Positions 20,055 to 29,891 of a stretch of DNA of 30,150 bases are shown here, in pieces. Position numbers and translations under genes: made by a program. Numbering within the stretch: the first letter of the stretch is position 1; each line of letters starts with the position of its first letter. The stretch is from Phanerodontia chrysosporium (lineage: Eukaryota > Basidiomycota > Agaricomycetes > Polyporales > Phanerochaetaceae), in assembly GCA_001910725.1 (NCBI GenBank), contig MJGA01000107.1, forward strand, positions 1 to 30,150, written 5' to 3'. Under the pieces are notes generated by a model. That model made no database searches and was not told where the DNA came from. It saw only the letters and a list, made by a program, of their open reading frames with translations.

Positions 20055-21813
20055 CTACTCGACCTCGATAGAAAAGCTTGTTACCTGCGGTAGATATGCC
20101 GCTCCTGCTAGTTCGAGCATGTGTACGTCGTCATATACCTCACTGCCATTGAAGCCGCCAAAGACAAAAAGTCGGCTGTCGGCCAACAGCGACGCGTGGT
20201 AGCCTCGTGCGGACGGTGCGCGACCCGCAATTGTGCGGTTCTCGTATGTCAAGGATACTAGGGTAAACAGATGCATTTCAGTCAAAGTGTGATTCAATAC
20301 AGCGTGAAGCGCACCGAGGTTAAACAATAGCAGCTCAGATGTGTACGATGTGCCGTCGTGCCCGCCCCAGATGAATAGATACGAGCCGACCTGTGTCGCA
20401 GTGTGCGATAGTCGCCGGTACATCTTGTTCAGGTTCACCCTGCTCCAGTTCAGTGTCTCTGAAAGATAACACTGTCAGTCGCTTGACATGTAGAACATAC
20501 ACATGGACGGACCGAGGTTCAGGCACCATATGTCTGAGAAGCACTCCCGGCCGTCACTTCCACCGACAATAACCATTACATTGCCGACAAGATTCGCAGT
20601 GTGGTACCCTCGTGCCGTGGGCTTGCGTCCGCGAGTTGCAACAGGCTCCCATTTCATCTTCTCGATGCTGGCCTGGTGCGGGACGTCGAGTGTCCAGAGG
20701 TCATTCAGCGCCATGCTGCCGTTGCCACCTCCGAAGACCCAGATCTTGTTGCGGTATAGGACAGCAGTGTGGGCGCGTCGTGGCGGCGGCAAGACCGCAG
20801 TGGGCGGGAAGTGGGGCGAGACCATCGGCGGGTGATCGTGTCGAGCACGTAAACGTCGTTGTAGTAGTACGGACCCTCTCCGCCGCCAATCATGACGATC
20901 TTATGGTCAACGAGAGTCGCGGTATGTGCTCTGCAAGGCGGCGGGACATCGCCCAGGGTGCTCGGATAGGTCCACTGCATTGTCTCTGAGCTGATGGGTT
21001 AGCATCGTGCACATAGTCTCTCGCAAAAGCACTCACCTGTGTGGAAGCACCAGACATCCTTCCAACAGCCTTTCTCATCACAGCCGCCATATATCCACGC
21101 GACGCTATCTACCAGTGTCGCAGTATGTGCGCGAAGGCCATGCGTCGGGAGGTACCCATATACGGGGGCCTTCCCCCAATACATCAGCGTTGCGGGGGCA
21201 GGGTCGCACTCCCTTGCACTTGGTATACGTGGTGCCTCCCTGTATCGTGGCTTCGGAGGCACGCCCTTCTCGAAGACCGGTGCTTCCTCCGTCTCCTTGT
21301 CTTTGTCCTTCGCAGTCTTCGTGTCCCGCCTCTCGCGCTTCTCGCGGATTGTTGCGCCAGACGGGCTCTTAGAGCGTGCGGCGCTCTTCGGGTGGACGTG
21401 CCCGTGCTTGTGCTCGTGAGCATACCCGCGACACTCGGCGCCATGATGCTCATCTTGTCGCTGTCGCGGTCGCGGTCGCGTTCGCCGGCTGACTGCGGCG
21501 AGGATGACTGCTGCTGTGAGGCCTGGACCGCGCGGAGGCTGCTGCTGCTCGCGATGCGCAGGTTAGAGGGGTTCCGTGGGCCTGCCGGGCCCTTAGCAGC
21601 GGAGGCAACGCTCGTGAGGCTGCTCGTACTCGCATAGCCCTTGAACGCGCCGGTCGAGCCAGTGCCAGCGTGCATATACGGGCTGGTCGTCCGTCCTGGT
21701 GGAGTCATAACACCCGAAGGCTCTTCAGGTACATCGGGAAGGTGACCGGGGCGCGGAGAGTCGAGGATTGGTGATGATGTCGTGGATGCGGATGGGGAAC
21801 GGGAATGCTGCAT
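20055..21813 (-). CDS. Kelch-repeat propeller protein with disordered N-terminus; two frame breaks
   Basis: Minus-strand segments 21037-21813, 20513-20985, 20315-20458 and 20055-20257 are joined by clear introns of 51, 54 and 57 nt. The N-terminus (from ATG at 21813) is Ser/Pro/Thr-rich with an Arg-Asp repeat. The rest carries six kelch blades with GG motifs IYGGCDEKG, MIGGGEG, VFGGGNG, IVGGSDG, IWGGHDG and VFGGFNG. Each is preceded by a RAHTATLV/RGYHTANL-type strand, enough for a six-bladed propeller like Tea1-type fungal proteins (cell polarity; family assignment tentative). Two places do not keep frame: between about 21420 and 21540, and at about 20815-20835. Each needs one extra base. The first could be a 68-nt intron with a weak GTCCAG donor. 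The second has no plausible intron. The gene may be a recent pseudogene, or these may be sequence errors. Confidence 0.72.
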
Positions 21814-22610
21814 GTCGCGAAATTATAGGTGTATTCGGATGCGGATATGAGATGGAGGTGGAGAGAAAGCAGAGATAGATGGAATGAAGGGTATTCAGAG
21901 TGTGAAAATGCTGGTGCTTGAGTATGTGGGTGGGCCGGGAATTAGAGCTCGTGCGACCGAATAATACTGGGGGCGTGTCAGTATGCGGCGGCCTGTGAGC
22001 TCTGCGACAGGAGATAGCGGACGCACCGAAAGCAAGATCCGACGATAACTAGCAAAGAGTGTTCCTATCCTCCAACTGTGCGGAATGAAATCTTCACAAA
22101 AACCTGGATAAACGCAGCCGGGTCGCCCTTCGCCTGTACACGTTCGTCAACGCTCTGCAGTCGTCGGAGGATGGCTCACCCGAGCAAGCAAGAGGAAGCT
22201 AGCAAGCCCTGGACACGATGACTGTATACGAGGACCCAAAGACAACCAAATGTCTTGAATCCAGCTCACGGGGACGGAGATGATGGTGAGATCCAAGTCG
22301 TGACCAGACCGAAACCGTTCGACTGGCGAGGTCCGGCGTCTACGCAATCACACACGCGAGGCGACATGATGAGGAATCTCCTGCAGTTTATTCTGCTCTG
22401 CTAACTAGCTAGGAACGCACGCGTTACCTAAAGTGCTAAAACGAAAGTGGATGGGTAAAATAAAGCAAGAAGGAAAGTGTGCGAGATCCAGGACTTGAAT
22501 CAAGCAGTCAAAGCACAACCGGTCGGGATGAAAGCAAGGCTACTGTACAGATGCGATGCAAGCGAGAGACGGAAAGCGATGGAGGCGGAGACAGGGAGTA
22601 AGGTCAGAAC
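21814..22610. other. Intergenic region between the secreted-protein and kelch genes
   Basis: About 0.8 kb holding the promoter of the kelch gene (minus strand) and the 3' side of the secreted-protein gene (minus strand). No gene, tRNA or repeat is visible. Confidence 0.5.
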
Positions 22611-23986
22611 TTAGATCTTGCCCTTGCCCTTCTGGCCCTGGTTGCCGCCCTTGTTGCCAGCGCCGCCCTTGCCAGTAGCTGCCGCAGACGATGACGCAGC
22701 CGCGGCCGCACCAGTGCTGGTCGCGTTGGCACCGCCAGCAGGCTGGCCGTCGTCGGTAACAGTGAACTAAAGGTCACTATGTCAGCATGAAGTCGAGGGC
22801 GTTAGCGCAGGGAGGACTCACGTAGACCATGTCGTCCATCGCACCGTGCTGGGCGACAGCGACGAGCACAGGCTGGTGGTTCGCGGCGGTGTTGATGGAC
22901 GCAAGACGGTAGGTGCCGGCAGGAAGACCCGCAGTGACGTCAGCAGTGAGGACGCCGTTCTGCGCAGCGTCGTTGAGACCCTTGAAGAACGCGAACTTCG
23001 TCGGGTCCGTGAGTTTCGTCGATGTGAGGGAATCAATAGGCTCGATGACAACGTGCGAGTGTCCCTGGATGTTGCCTTGCGCGTTCACCACCTGCGGCGC
23101 AGAGAAGTAGTTCTCGTTGGCGTTCACGAAGTGTCCGGTTTCGAGGTTGTTGATCGCCATCTGGATCGTGAAGGCCGTGTTCGCCTTGATCGTCGCTAGG
23201 TTCTGAGGGAAGATGAACTTAGACGAAGGCATGTTGGTCGTCGCGGCGATCACGCCCATCGGCGCGGGGTTGCAGGAACCAGTCTTAATCTGCTGGCCGT
23301 TGGTGATGGGGAGGTTGGGGACGGTCAGGCAGAAGTTGATGAAGTTGTTCGAGGAGGTGGCGGAGGCGACTTGGCCAGCAGCGGGCTGGTCCTGACCGTC
23401 ATTCTCGAAGCCCTTTGCGAGGACACGAGGATCGAGCGTAAGTGAAGTCTGAGGGTCGTCGCCGTTGTTGTTTCCACCGCCGTTGTTTCCTGAAGAAGCG
23501 GTGCTTGTTGCCTACAAATCACATCAGTCACAGGGCACGAAAGACGTAGTGTACGTGTACTTACAGCAGCGGAAGACGAAGTAGCAGAGGTGTTGCCACC
23601 CTTGTTGTTGCCGGCGGCGCCCCCGTTTCCGGCATTGTTACCGCCCTTGTTGCTGCTGCCGCCCTTGCCCTTGCCTGTCGAGACAAGAGTAGCGGCGGCG
23701 CTCGTAGCTGCAACGCTCGCAGCAGCTGTCACGGTTGTCGCAGCGGTTACTGTGACCGTGCTGACAGCGGTCTACAAAGTACGCGTCAGAAGGGGGAGTG
23801 TATCCAAAGCGAGGAAGTACTCACGCCACACTGGGCGGCATTGTCGCCACCCTTTGGCGGCTGGTTGTTCGGACCCTTGCCGCCGAAACCACCAAAGCCG
23901 CCAAAGAAGTCGTTCGTGGGCGCAGCGAAGGCCGACGAAGCAACCGAGAGGTAGAGGAAGGCAACGAGGACAGTCTTGGAGAACAT
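22611..23986 (-). CDS. Secreted protein with conserved core and Gly/Asn/Lys-rich low-complexity ends
   Basis: Four exons, in minus-strand order 23825-23986, 23565-23771, 22822-23511 and 22611-22766, give 404 aa with clean phase-0 introns. The protein starts with a signal peptide, MFSKTVLVAFLYLSVASSAFA. A GFGGFGGKG stretch, a Thr/Val/Ala run and a Lys-Gly-Gly-Asn-rich segment follow. The core (about residues 135-350) contains NFINFCLTVPNLPITNGQQI, one Cys pair (NFC.. and TGSCNPAP), MPSSKF.FP, GHSHVVIEP and AANHQPVLVAVAQHG. I recognise this core from many agaricomycete genomes, where it is usually hypothetical or misnamed. The C-terminus repeats the Ala/Ser then Gly/Lys/Asn theme and ends KGQ-rich and basic. 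It is probably exported to the wall or matrix. Function is unknown. A TATA box lies about 240 bp upstream of the ATG. Confidence 0.87.
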
Positions 23987-24225
23987 CTTTACTGCGAAGG
24001 CTTGCTTGCTGATGAAAAAACAACCGGTGTTTGAAGAATGAACGAAGTGCTTTGATAGCTTGCTGGGGATACGCAGATCCTTGGAGAAGAAAGAATGAAA
24101 GCGACACCGGGTCGAGGGACGCACGAAGCACTAGGCAACGGCCTGAGAGCGAGAGCGAACAAACGCAGGAGAAGGTGGGGGAAGGGAGAAGTGAGGAAAG
24201 GGCGTCGACCCCGCTCGAGAGTACT

Positions 24226-24231
24226 CTTATA
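24226..24231 (-). promoter_or_regulatory. Probable TATA box of the secreted-protein gene
   Basis: On the minus strand GCGGTATAAGAGTAC lies about 240 bp before the ATG at 23986. A T-rich leader with TTTTTTCATCAGC sits between them. TATA-type promoters are common on strongly expressed fungal secretory genes. The transcription start was not determined, so this is a guess from position and sequence. Confidence 0.45.
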
Positions 24232-25582
24232 CCGCCTTCCTCGATCACCGGCATCGATGGGCGCCTGCGCTGAAATCTGTCCGCCGAAGTGCCGACTGAC
24301 GACTGTTCTTTCTGCCTTGACGACGACCGCGAGAGCGAATGAGGAGCGTGCAAAACGACGTAGTATGCCTGATCCTGCATGTTCAGGGACAACGACACCC
24401 CCCGGTCGTCAAGGCGCCAAGCCATCCAATCTTCACGCCGCCACGCTGGTCGCTCGGTAGCCATGGGGACTTGAGCCATTTTCGCATGCAATGCTGCACC
24501 TCCCTGCCTGTATCGGACGCACTTTTGTGCACCATTGAGGGCACTATTATCCTCGTAAAGAAGGCAGGACATGTCGTGTTCGTGGAGCTTTGACGCCAGA
24601 TGTGTTCGGGTCGCAGGGACGGCGACGGCTTGAACGGCGAGGCGACCCATCATTCGAAATACTGATAGTGATTGTTGTTGCCACAAAGAGACCGTCAGAA
24701 TTTGCCTCTCGAATGACCGTCACTGATTCAGCAGCACATGTGGGCCTGACTCGGGGCGACGACTGGACGACGCTTCGCGAGGAGCTAAGTATAGCTACGG
24801 CGGGCGAAGGAGGGCCACTGATTGGCTCACGGGCCTAGGCTGAAGCACTCCAGGAACAGAAAACGCAGGAGTCCTTCGTCGACAAGGCCTGTGCCATCAT
24901 GAACCTTCGTATTCCGGCGACCTGAGTTCAGGCGGCAAGGTACGCACCGACGTGAGAGCAGAAATGTCTCTTCCTTCCTACGTGGACCGTCTGACCGAAA
25001 CATGCACGTCACGACAACTATGCAGTTCGTGTATCCGTGTGTCTGTAAGCTAGAGGACCGGTACAGGGGAAACGCAGAACTGACCATATGACCGGAAAGC
25101 ACAAGGCGACGCTTTGCCTGTGTGATCTCAGCGACTGACCTGAAGCATTTCCGAGCGACATTGAATACAGTTCACATGTCTTGATGTCTAGTTGCTGACC
25201 GTGTGAGACGTCTAGGTCCCAGAGCATCAACATCGAACGCAGCAGCGATTCGGCTTGTCGTGTGTCGTAGAGGCAGCTATAAGAACCAGATCTTGGCGTG
25301 GATCAGGTTTCTCAGCTGGATGACCAACATGTAATAGCAAGGTTGAGTTTGCGTGGCGTAGGAAGGAGGTTTCTATCTACGAAGCTCATCATAGTTGGCG
25401 GTCAGAAGTGAGAGAGAGGGTGGCGCCAAATTGAATCCTTTGCAACCCAGTGCATATCGCGTCTTAGCAGCTGCCAAGCAATAGATGGCAGCCAAGCACA
25501 GTGGACAGCAATTGTGGAGCTTTGTAAGTGAGGTTACTAAGTTTGAGCCTAACTCGAGGAGAGGGGAGGTGACAGAAGATAC
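24232..25582. other. Intergenic region without a recognised gene
   Basis: About 1.35 kb. Open frames are short, without domains, and overlap on both strands. The half nearest the secreted-protein gene may hold upstream regulatory sites. I see no repeat array or transposon ends. Confidence 0.5.
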
Positions 25583-25590
25583 AAAAAAAA
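25583..25590 (-). terminator. Pol III terminator of tRNA-Gly
   Basis: On the minus strand a run of eight T residues starts 15 nt after the tRNA 3' end. This is a strong RNA polymerase III terminator and supports the tRNA call. Confidence 0.8.
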
Positions 25591-25605
25591 TTGGCTTGTC
25601 AGTTG

Positions 25606-25675
25606 TGCATTAAGGGGGAATCGAACCCCGGCGGGTCGATGGCAACGACCCAGGTTACCACTACCCCATTAATGC
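25606..25675 (-). tRNA. tRNA-Gly-GCC: tRNA-Gly (anticodon GCC)
   Basis: The minus strand folds with acceptor stem GCATTAA/TTAATGC and discriminator A. The D stem is GGGT/ACCT with AGTGGTA in the loop. The anticodon stem is GGTCG/CGACC around TTGCCAT, giving anticodon GCC. The T loop is TTCGATT. Length is 70 nt without an intron. The T stem has four G-C pairs plus a C-C mismatch at its base, and the variable loop seems to have only three bases, so it is slightly unusual for a glycine tRNA. It may still be functional. Confidence 0.88.
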
Positions 25676-25748
25676 TTATAGAGCAATGTTTCAAATCATA
25701 CAGTATCAAGGCGGGGAAAATGTTCCAACACACTCCAGCTAATTCACT

Positions 25749-26822
25749 CTACGAGCTACCACTACCCGGCTGCAACACCGGAATCTGCTTCATCGTCTCA
25801 TACGCCCTGAAGAGGTTGCCCGCGACGACGGGCTCGAGCGTCTCGACGGCGATGCGCAGGTTGCGCTCCGCAAGCCCCGCGCACGTCCGGCTGTACTCCT
25901 TGTCGCGCTTCGTGTACTCGGCGAGGAAGGCGGGGTCCGCGCGGCACTGCAGCACGCGCGTGCGCGTCTGCGCATCGAGCGGGTCGTCGAGCACCGTGAT
26001 GAACGGCATCAGCGGCACATCTCCGGGGCCCTTCTTGCCCACAAAGCGCACCATGTCCGGCAGGATCTCGACGATGCGCTCCTGCGTGTAGATGTCGATA
26101 CGGCTGACCTGCACATCGGGTTTCGTCACTGATTTGTGCGCATGTGAAGCATTCATGGACGTACGACGAAGTCTCGCAGCTTGTCTGTGTGTGGCTTGGG
26201 GTTCGGGTGCGTCCAGATGGCCGTGCTGACAGGTAGCTTCATTCAGTACTTTCTGAGCCGTGTAGAGGTAGATCACTCACCAATGCGTCGTCACTCTCTC
26301 GGGATGGTTCGCAAGGTCCAGAGACACCAGCGCGTACTCCACCAGCGCAGGCCGCCAAGTGTCCATCCACTTGCTAAACTTCTTGCCCATGTCGAGGATG
26401 CGGCGCTCCTCCGTGTTCTTCGCGGGCTCCTTCAGCAGCCCGTCGGACGCGTCGATCGCGTCTGCCGCGGACGTAAGGCCGTGGTGCGGGACACACATGT
26501 TTTTGTGCGTGAGCTTCCAGTGCTCGCGCTGGCATTGTGCAGACTGGGCGAGACGCAGGCTCCTGAGCATGGATCTGGCGCGCAGAAAAGGAGGCACGTA
26601 CGCAGTAGGTCGTGATCCTGCGCAAAGTAAGTGAGCATCTTGGTTAGGCGTTCTCGGCACGCTTTAGGTGCCCTGGTAGGGACCGCGTGAACCCACCGGG
26701 CTACTCACCGGCACCGTGCACACCGCTTCATCTGCTGTCCACTGGGCAGCGCGTCCGGGTCAAGCCCGCAGTGGAAGCAGGAGATGGTTGGTTTGTTCAG
26801 GGAGAGCGGCTTTCCTGGTGCA
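25749..26822 (-). CDS. MYND-type zinc-finger protein (5' end unresolved)
   Basis: Minus-strand exons, in order, are from about 26822 to 26709, then 26602-26617 (16 nt), 26281-26543, 26165-26225 and 25749-26108, ending in TAG. Joining them creates a MYND finger: ISCFHCG, then MKRCARC, ITTYCSAQCQREHWKLTHK and a final Cys (C-x2-C, C-x2-C, C-x3-C, H-x3/4-C pattern). A helical domain follows (KKFSKWMDTWRPALVEYALV), then HPNPKPHTDKLRDF and RIDIYTQERIVEILPDMVRF, ending in a Ser-rich tip. MYND proteins with such C-terminal parts are numerous in agaricomycetes. The finger normally binds proline-rich partners; the role here is unknown. I found no in-frame ATG: the frame stays open upstream past 26900. 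The real first exon therefore probably lies further upstream behind an intron. The 91-nt intron 26618-26708 is long for this window. Confidence 0.75.
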
Positions 26823-27957
26823 TGACGGCAAGAGGATGGTGGTGGTCGAAAAGAAATTGTGTCGGTTGCCAAAAGCGAGACACGAAATAAATGGGCGCCT
26901 ATACGTAAAGCGCGTCGCGCGTGGCTCGGTGGGCAACGCGTCCGGAATGTATGAGACGATACATATTGGCATAGAGTGGCGCATTTCTTACTGAATCAAA
27001 TGAGAAGCGAAGCGTGGTTATCTAGATTAGCGGAATAGTGTATGCAGGCAGCGATAGAGCCCCGACGAACGAGTCCATTCGGGAACACCTACTACTACCA
27101 AGTCGTAAGCATCGCTCAACGACGAGCCTGAATTGACTTGCCGCATGCAAGTCAAGTACGACGGTCGCGTCTCAGATATGAAACAACTCGTCAGATTCGA
27201 GGGCCTTTTCCATGAACGCGCGTCAGAAAGTATGCTCTCACCGGCAATCTTACCACTTGCCCGACGTAGTACTAGCTAAGTGCGCCATGTTACAATTGCA
27301 TATCGTCGGCATGTTCACCTAGCATGTTATCTATGTGCGCAAGAAACTTGCCAGTACACTGCTTACAACCAAAGAGGTTGTCGGTGCATGATGGCCGAAT
27401 CGCCGCGCGAGGAGCATTCCCTAGCCAACTATCCGCCTCTTCCGCGTCTTCTTGTCGACATGCAGGGGCGTACCAGGATCTACCGGTAGGCGGTTGAGCG
27501 GGAAGTATTACTGCGCAGATAGGGCTAGCGACCGAAGGCAACATCGTGGACATCGAGGACCGCCGAGATGCCACAGGCATGGATGCCCATGGGAGAAAGG
27601 GTCATTCTAGCTACGCCACATCTGTCCAGCAGGCCTAGGATGCTCATGCGGCGCGATGCGTATCCCGTGTTCCTCGCTGTTTGAATCTGCGAATTCCCGG
27701 TGGTAGGCGAGCTTGAGGCAGCTAGCAACATGCGTGGCAGTGTTGCAGGATTACTCCAGGGCCGAGGACCTATCTGTGCCTTGACACACTGTGTGGCGGC
27801 TTCCCTCTGCTGTTGGCCTGCGAGTGTAGGATGGAGGTAGACGACTCGACGCTCGCTCCGACCTGTGATCGGACTTCGGAGACACCGTCCGACGGCGCCT
27901 GACGCGTTAATTAAAGTTGTCATTTTTCTTTGCGAATTTTCCTCGCAATTTCGTCAT
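26823..27957. other. Intergenic region upstream of the thioesterase locus
   Basis: About 1.1 kb. It may hide the missing first exon of the MYND gene near its left end. A 132-codon minus-strand frame at 27525-27923 has no recognisable content. I see nothing else. Confidence 0.45.
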
Positions 27958-28040
27958 CACCCCTTGCTACCTTACCACCACTACCCTCTCTCATATTCCC
28001 CTCTCCTCCTCTCCGCCTTTTCTTGCCTCGCTCCTCCTAG
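27958..28040 (+). promoter_or_regulatory. CT-rich leader directly upstream of the thioesterase locus
   Basis: About 80 bases of almost pure pyrimidine (runs of CTCT, TCCTCC, TTTTCTTGCC) end two bases before the ATG at 28043. Such CT blocks are typical of transcription start regions and 5' UTRs of fungal housekeeping genes. It shows that the locus once had, or still has, a normal promoter. Confidence 0.5.
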
Positions 28041-28042
28041 CC

Positions 28043-29891
28043 ATGCTGAACGCAGTCCGCCACGCAGCAAGCTCGTCCTCGCGGCGGCACATCGCCCGGC
28101 GCGCCATCTCGACTCGCTGCCGAAGCACAACACCGCGTCCGAGGTCTCGCGCTCACAAGAGGTCGGCGCAGCGCTGGAGACGCAGGACGTGACGACTATG
28201 GACCGCCTGCTGCGAGTCGTGCGTACGTGCACCCCGGTTCTCTCCCCTCGCGGCCGTCGCTCACGGTGCCGCAGGCGGACGCGTGAACCCCGCGAACCAG
28301 ACGTACGTCGCCTCAGACCCGCCCGCGGAGCCGAGCTGACCCTCTACCCAGCGTGCTGCCCATGCGGAGCGCGTCATGTGGTCTGAGTCGCTGCGCCGCT
28401 CGCGCGCAGGCCGCCCACGGACGCGACGCGCCCTCCATGACCTCATCCCGCGCACGATGGCCGATTCCTACTGCGAGCAGAACCTCCGCTTTGCGTCTGA
28501 GCCTGAGCTCTTGAAAAGTACACGAACACTCTGGCGGCGTCCGCACTGGCAAGCTCATGGAGCACCTCGACTCTCTCGCCGTTCCATTGCGTATAAGCAC
28601 ATGCTTGGCCCCGTGGAAACGATTGCAATCCGACTGAGCTTGGCTTCTACCTCGTGACGCATCCGTTGACAGTGTGTTTCTCTGCCTCGCGTACTGAATA
28701 GTTTTGACCATCTGCAGATTGGATATGCTGGCATACATGAGCCCTGTGCGTGACATGCGCTTGAGTGGCCAGGTTATCTATGTTGGACGATCGTCCATGG
28801 AGGTTGCGGTGCGCATGGAAGCTATCAACAGCGACGGCACGGAAGAGACTGTCATGCTAGGTGTTGAGACGCATTTAGCGCAACCGAGTCTCATTCTTGC
28901 ACAGGCCGTTTCTGTATGGTCTGCAGGGACAGCAAGACGCACAAAGCGCATGAAGTCAACCCACTCGTATAGAGACGCCAGAGGATCAGCTGCTTTGGCG
29001 GATGGGCGAAGGTGCGTCTTTCGTGCAGCATTGTGGCAAAGTGTCGAGGCTAAAGAGCTCTTAGCGCACAAGAATCGCCGCACGTCTTCTGCCATCCAGT
29101 CTCTTGCCCGTGTTCCTCCCTCATCAGCAGAAGCAGAGGCCCTACACTCTTTGTACCTGCAGTCGATAGTGCAATCCGAGACGGCTGATCCACGGGTGGC
29201 GAGCGATGAGCGCGTCCGATGGGTACACCCGCCTTGAGAAGACCCTGACGATGTACCCTCAGGAACGCAAGTGCGTTGTTCCTCTTACACGTGTATCTAA
29301 AGACTTATATCTCTCCCCATAGCATTCACCAGAAGATCTTGGTGGTACGTACTTCGTCATGTATATGAGTGGAAGACAATTGAGTCTGGTGCAGGTTATT
29401 TGATGCGCCTGGCGTATGAGCTAGGTTACTCTAATTCAATGCTCTTCACTCGCGGGCCAGTCCGTTTCCTCTCGCTCGACAGCATCTCATTTGCGCGTCC
29501 GGTACCAATTGGCTCGTCCTCCGTCTCAAATCGCATATTCTCCATACAACCTCCACAAAAGAATTCCCCGCGCTTATTGTGAGCCATTTTCTTTCTAGGC
29601 CCGGGCAATGTTTCTCACTTACTACAGCAGTCGGTGTCAAAGCGAATGTCGTGGACATCGGACAGGCAGCGAGCAGATGACAAACGACTTCCGTTTCACA
29701 TGGTGCCGCGAAGACGGCGACCGCTTCAACGCATGGTCGTGCCCATGACTTACCAAGGTGCGTTTCGGCGCTCCGTGCTGCGTAACATGCTGCTGACAGT
29801 CTTGGCAGAGGCGATGTGGTGGGTTGAGGGCAAGCGCGCGCTCGACCTCGGCGCCGAAATTCGCAGGATCCGTGCGGAGAAGCGGTCATAG
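28043..29891 (+). pseudogene. ACOT9-like acyl-CoA thioesterase, broken by many small deletions
   Basis: Pieces of a mitochondrial two-hotdog acyl-CoA thioesterase (hydrolysing acyl-CoA to free acid and CoA) appear in the right order but in shifting frames. They are an Arg-rich N-terminus, LDSLPKHNTASEVSRSQEVG, GGRVNPANQTYVASDPPAEP, SYCEQNLRFASEPELLK, IAYKHMLGP, RLSGQVIYVGRSSMEVAVRM, VPPSSAEAEALHSLYLQ, TRLEKTLTMYPQER, YLMRLAYELGYSNSMLFTRG, ISFARPVPIGS, NDFRFTWCREDGDRFN and EAMWWVEGKRALDLGAEIRR. Introns at 28860-28904, 29273-29319, 29345-29396 and 29755-29811 are still recognisable. Frame is lost near 28110, 28225-28270, 28515, 28530, 28580, 28610-28660, 28670, 28970, 29205-29235, 29339, 29514, 29580, 29665 and 29732, nearly always as if one base were missing. 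No complete protein can be made from this sequence. It is either a pseudogene or a stretch with poor base accuracy. Confidence 0.82.

Noticed and set aside
27525..27923. 132-codon minus-strand open frame upstream of the thioesterase.
   Set aside because: No recognisable motif or signal, and it runs up to the promoter region of the thioesterase; likely a chance frame.
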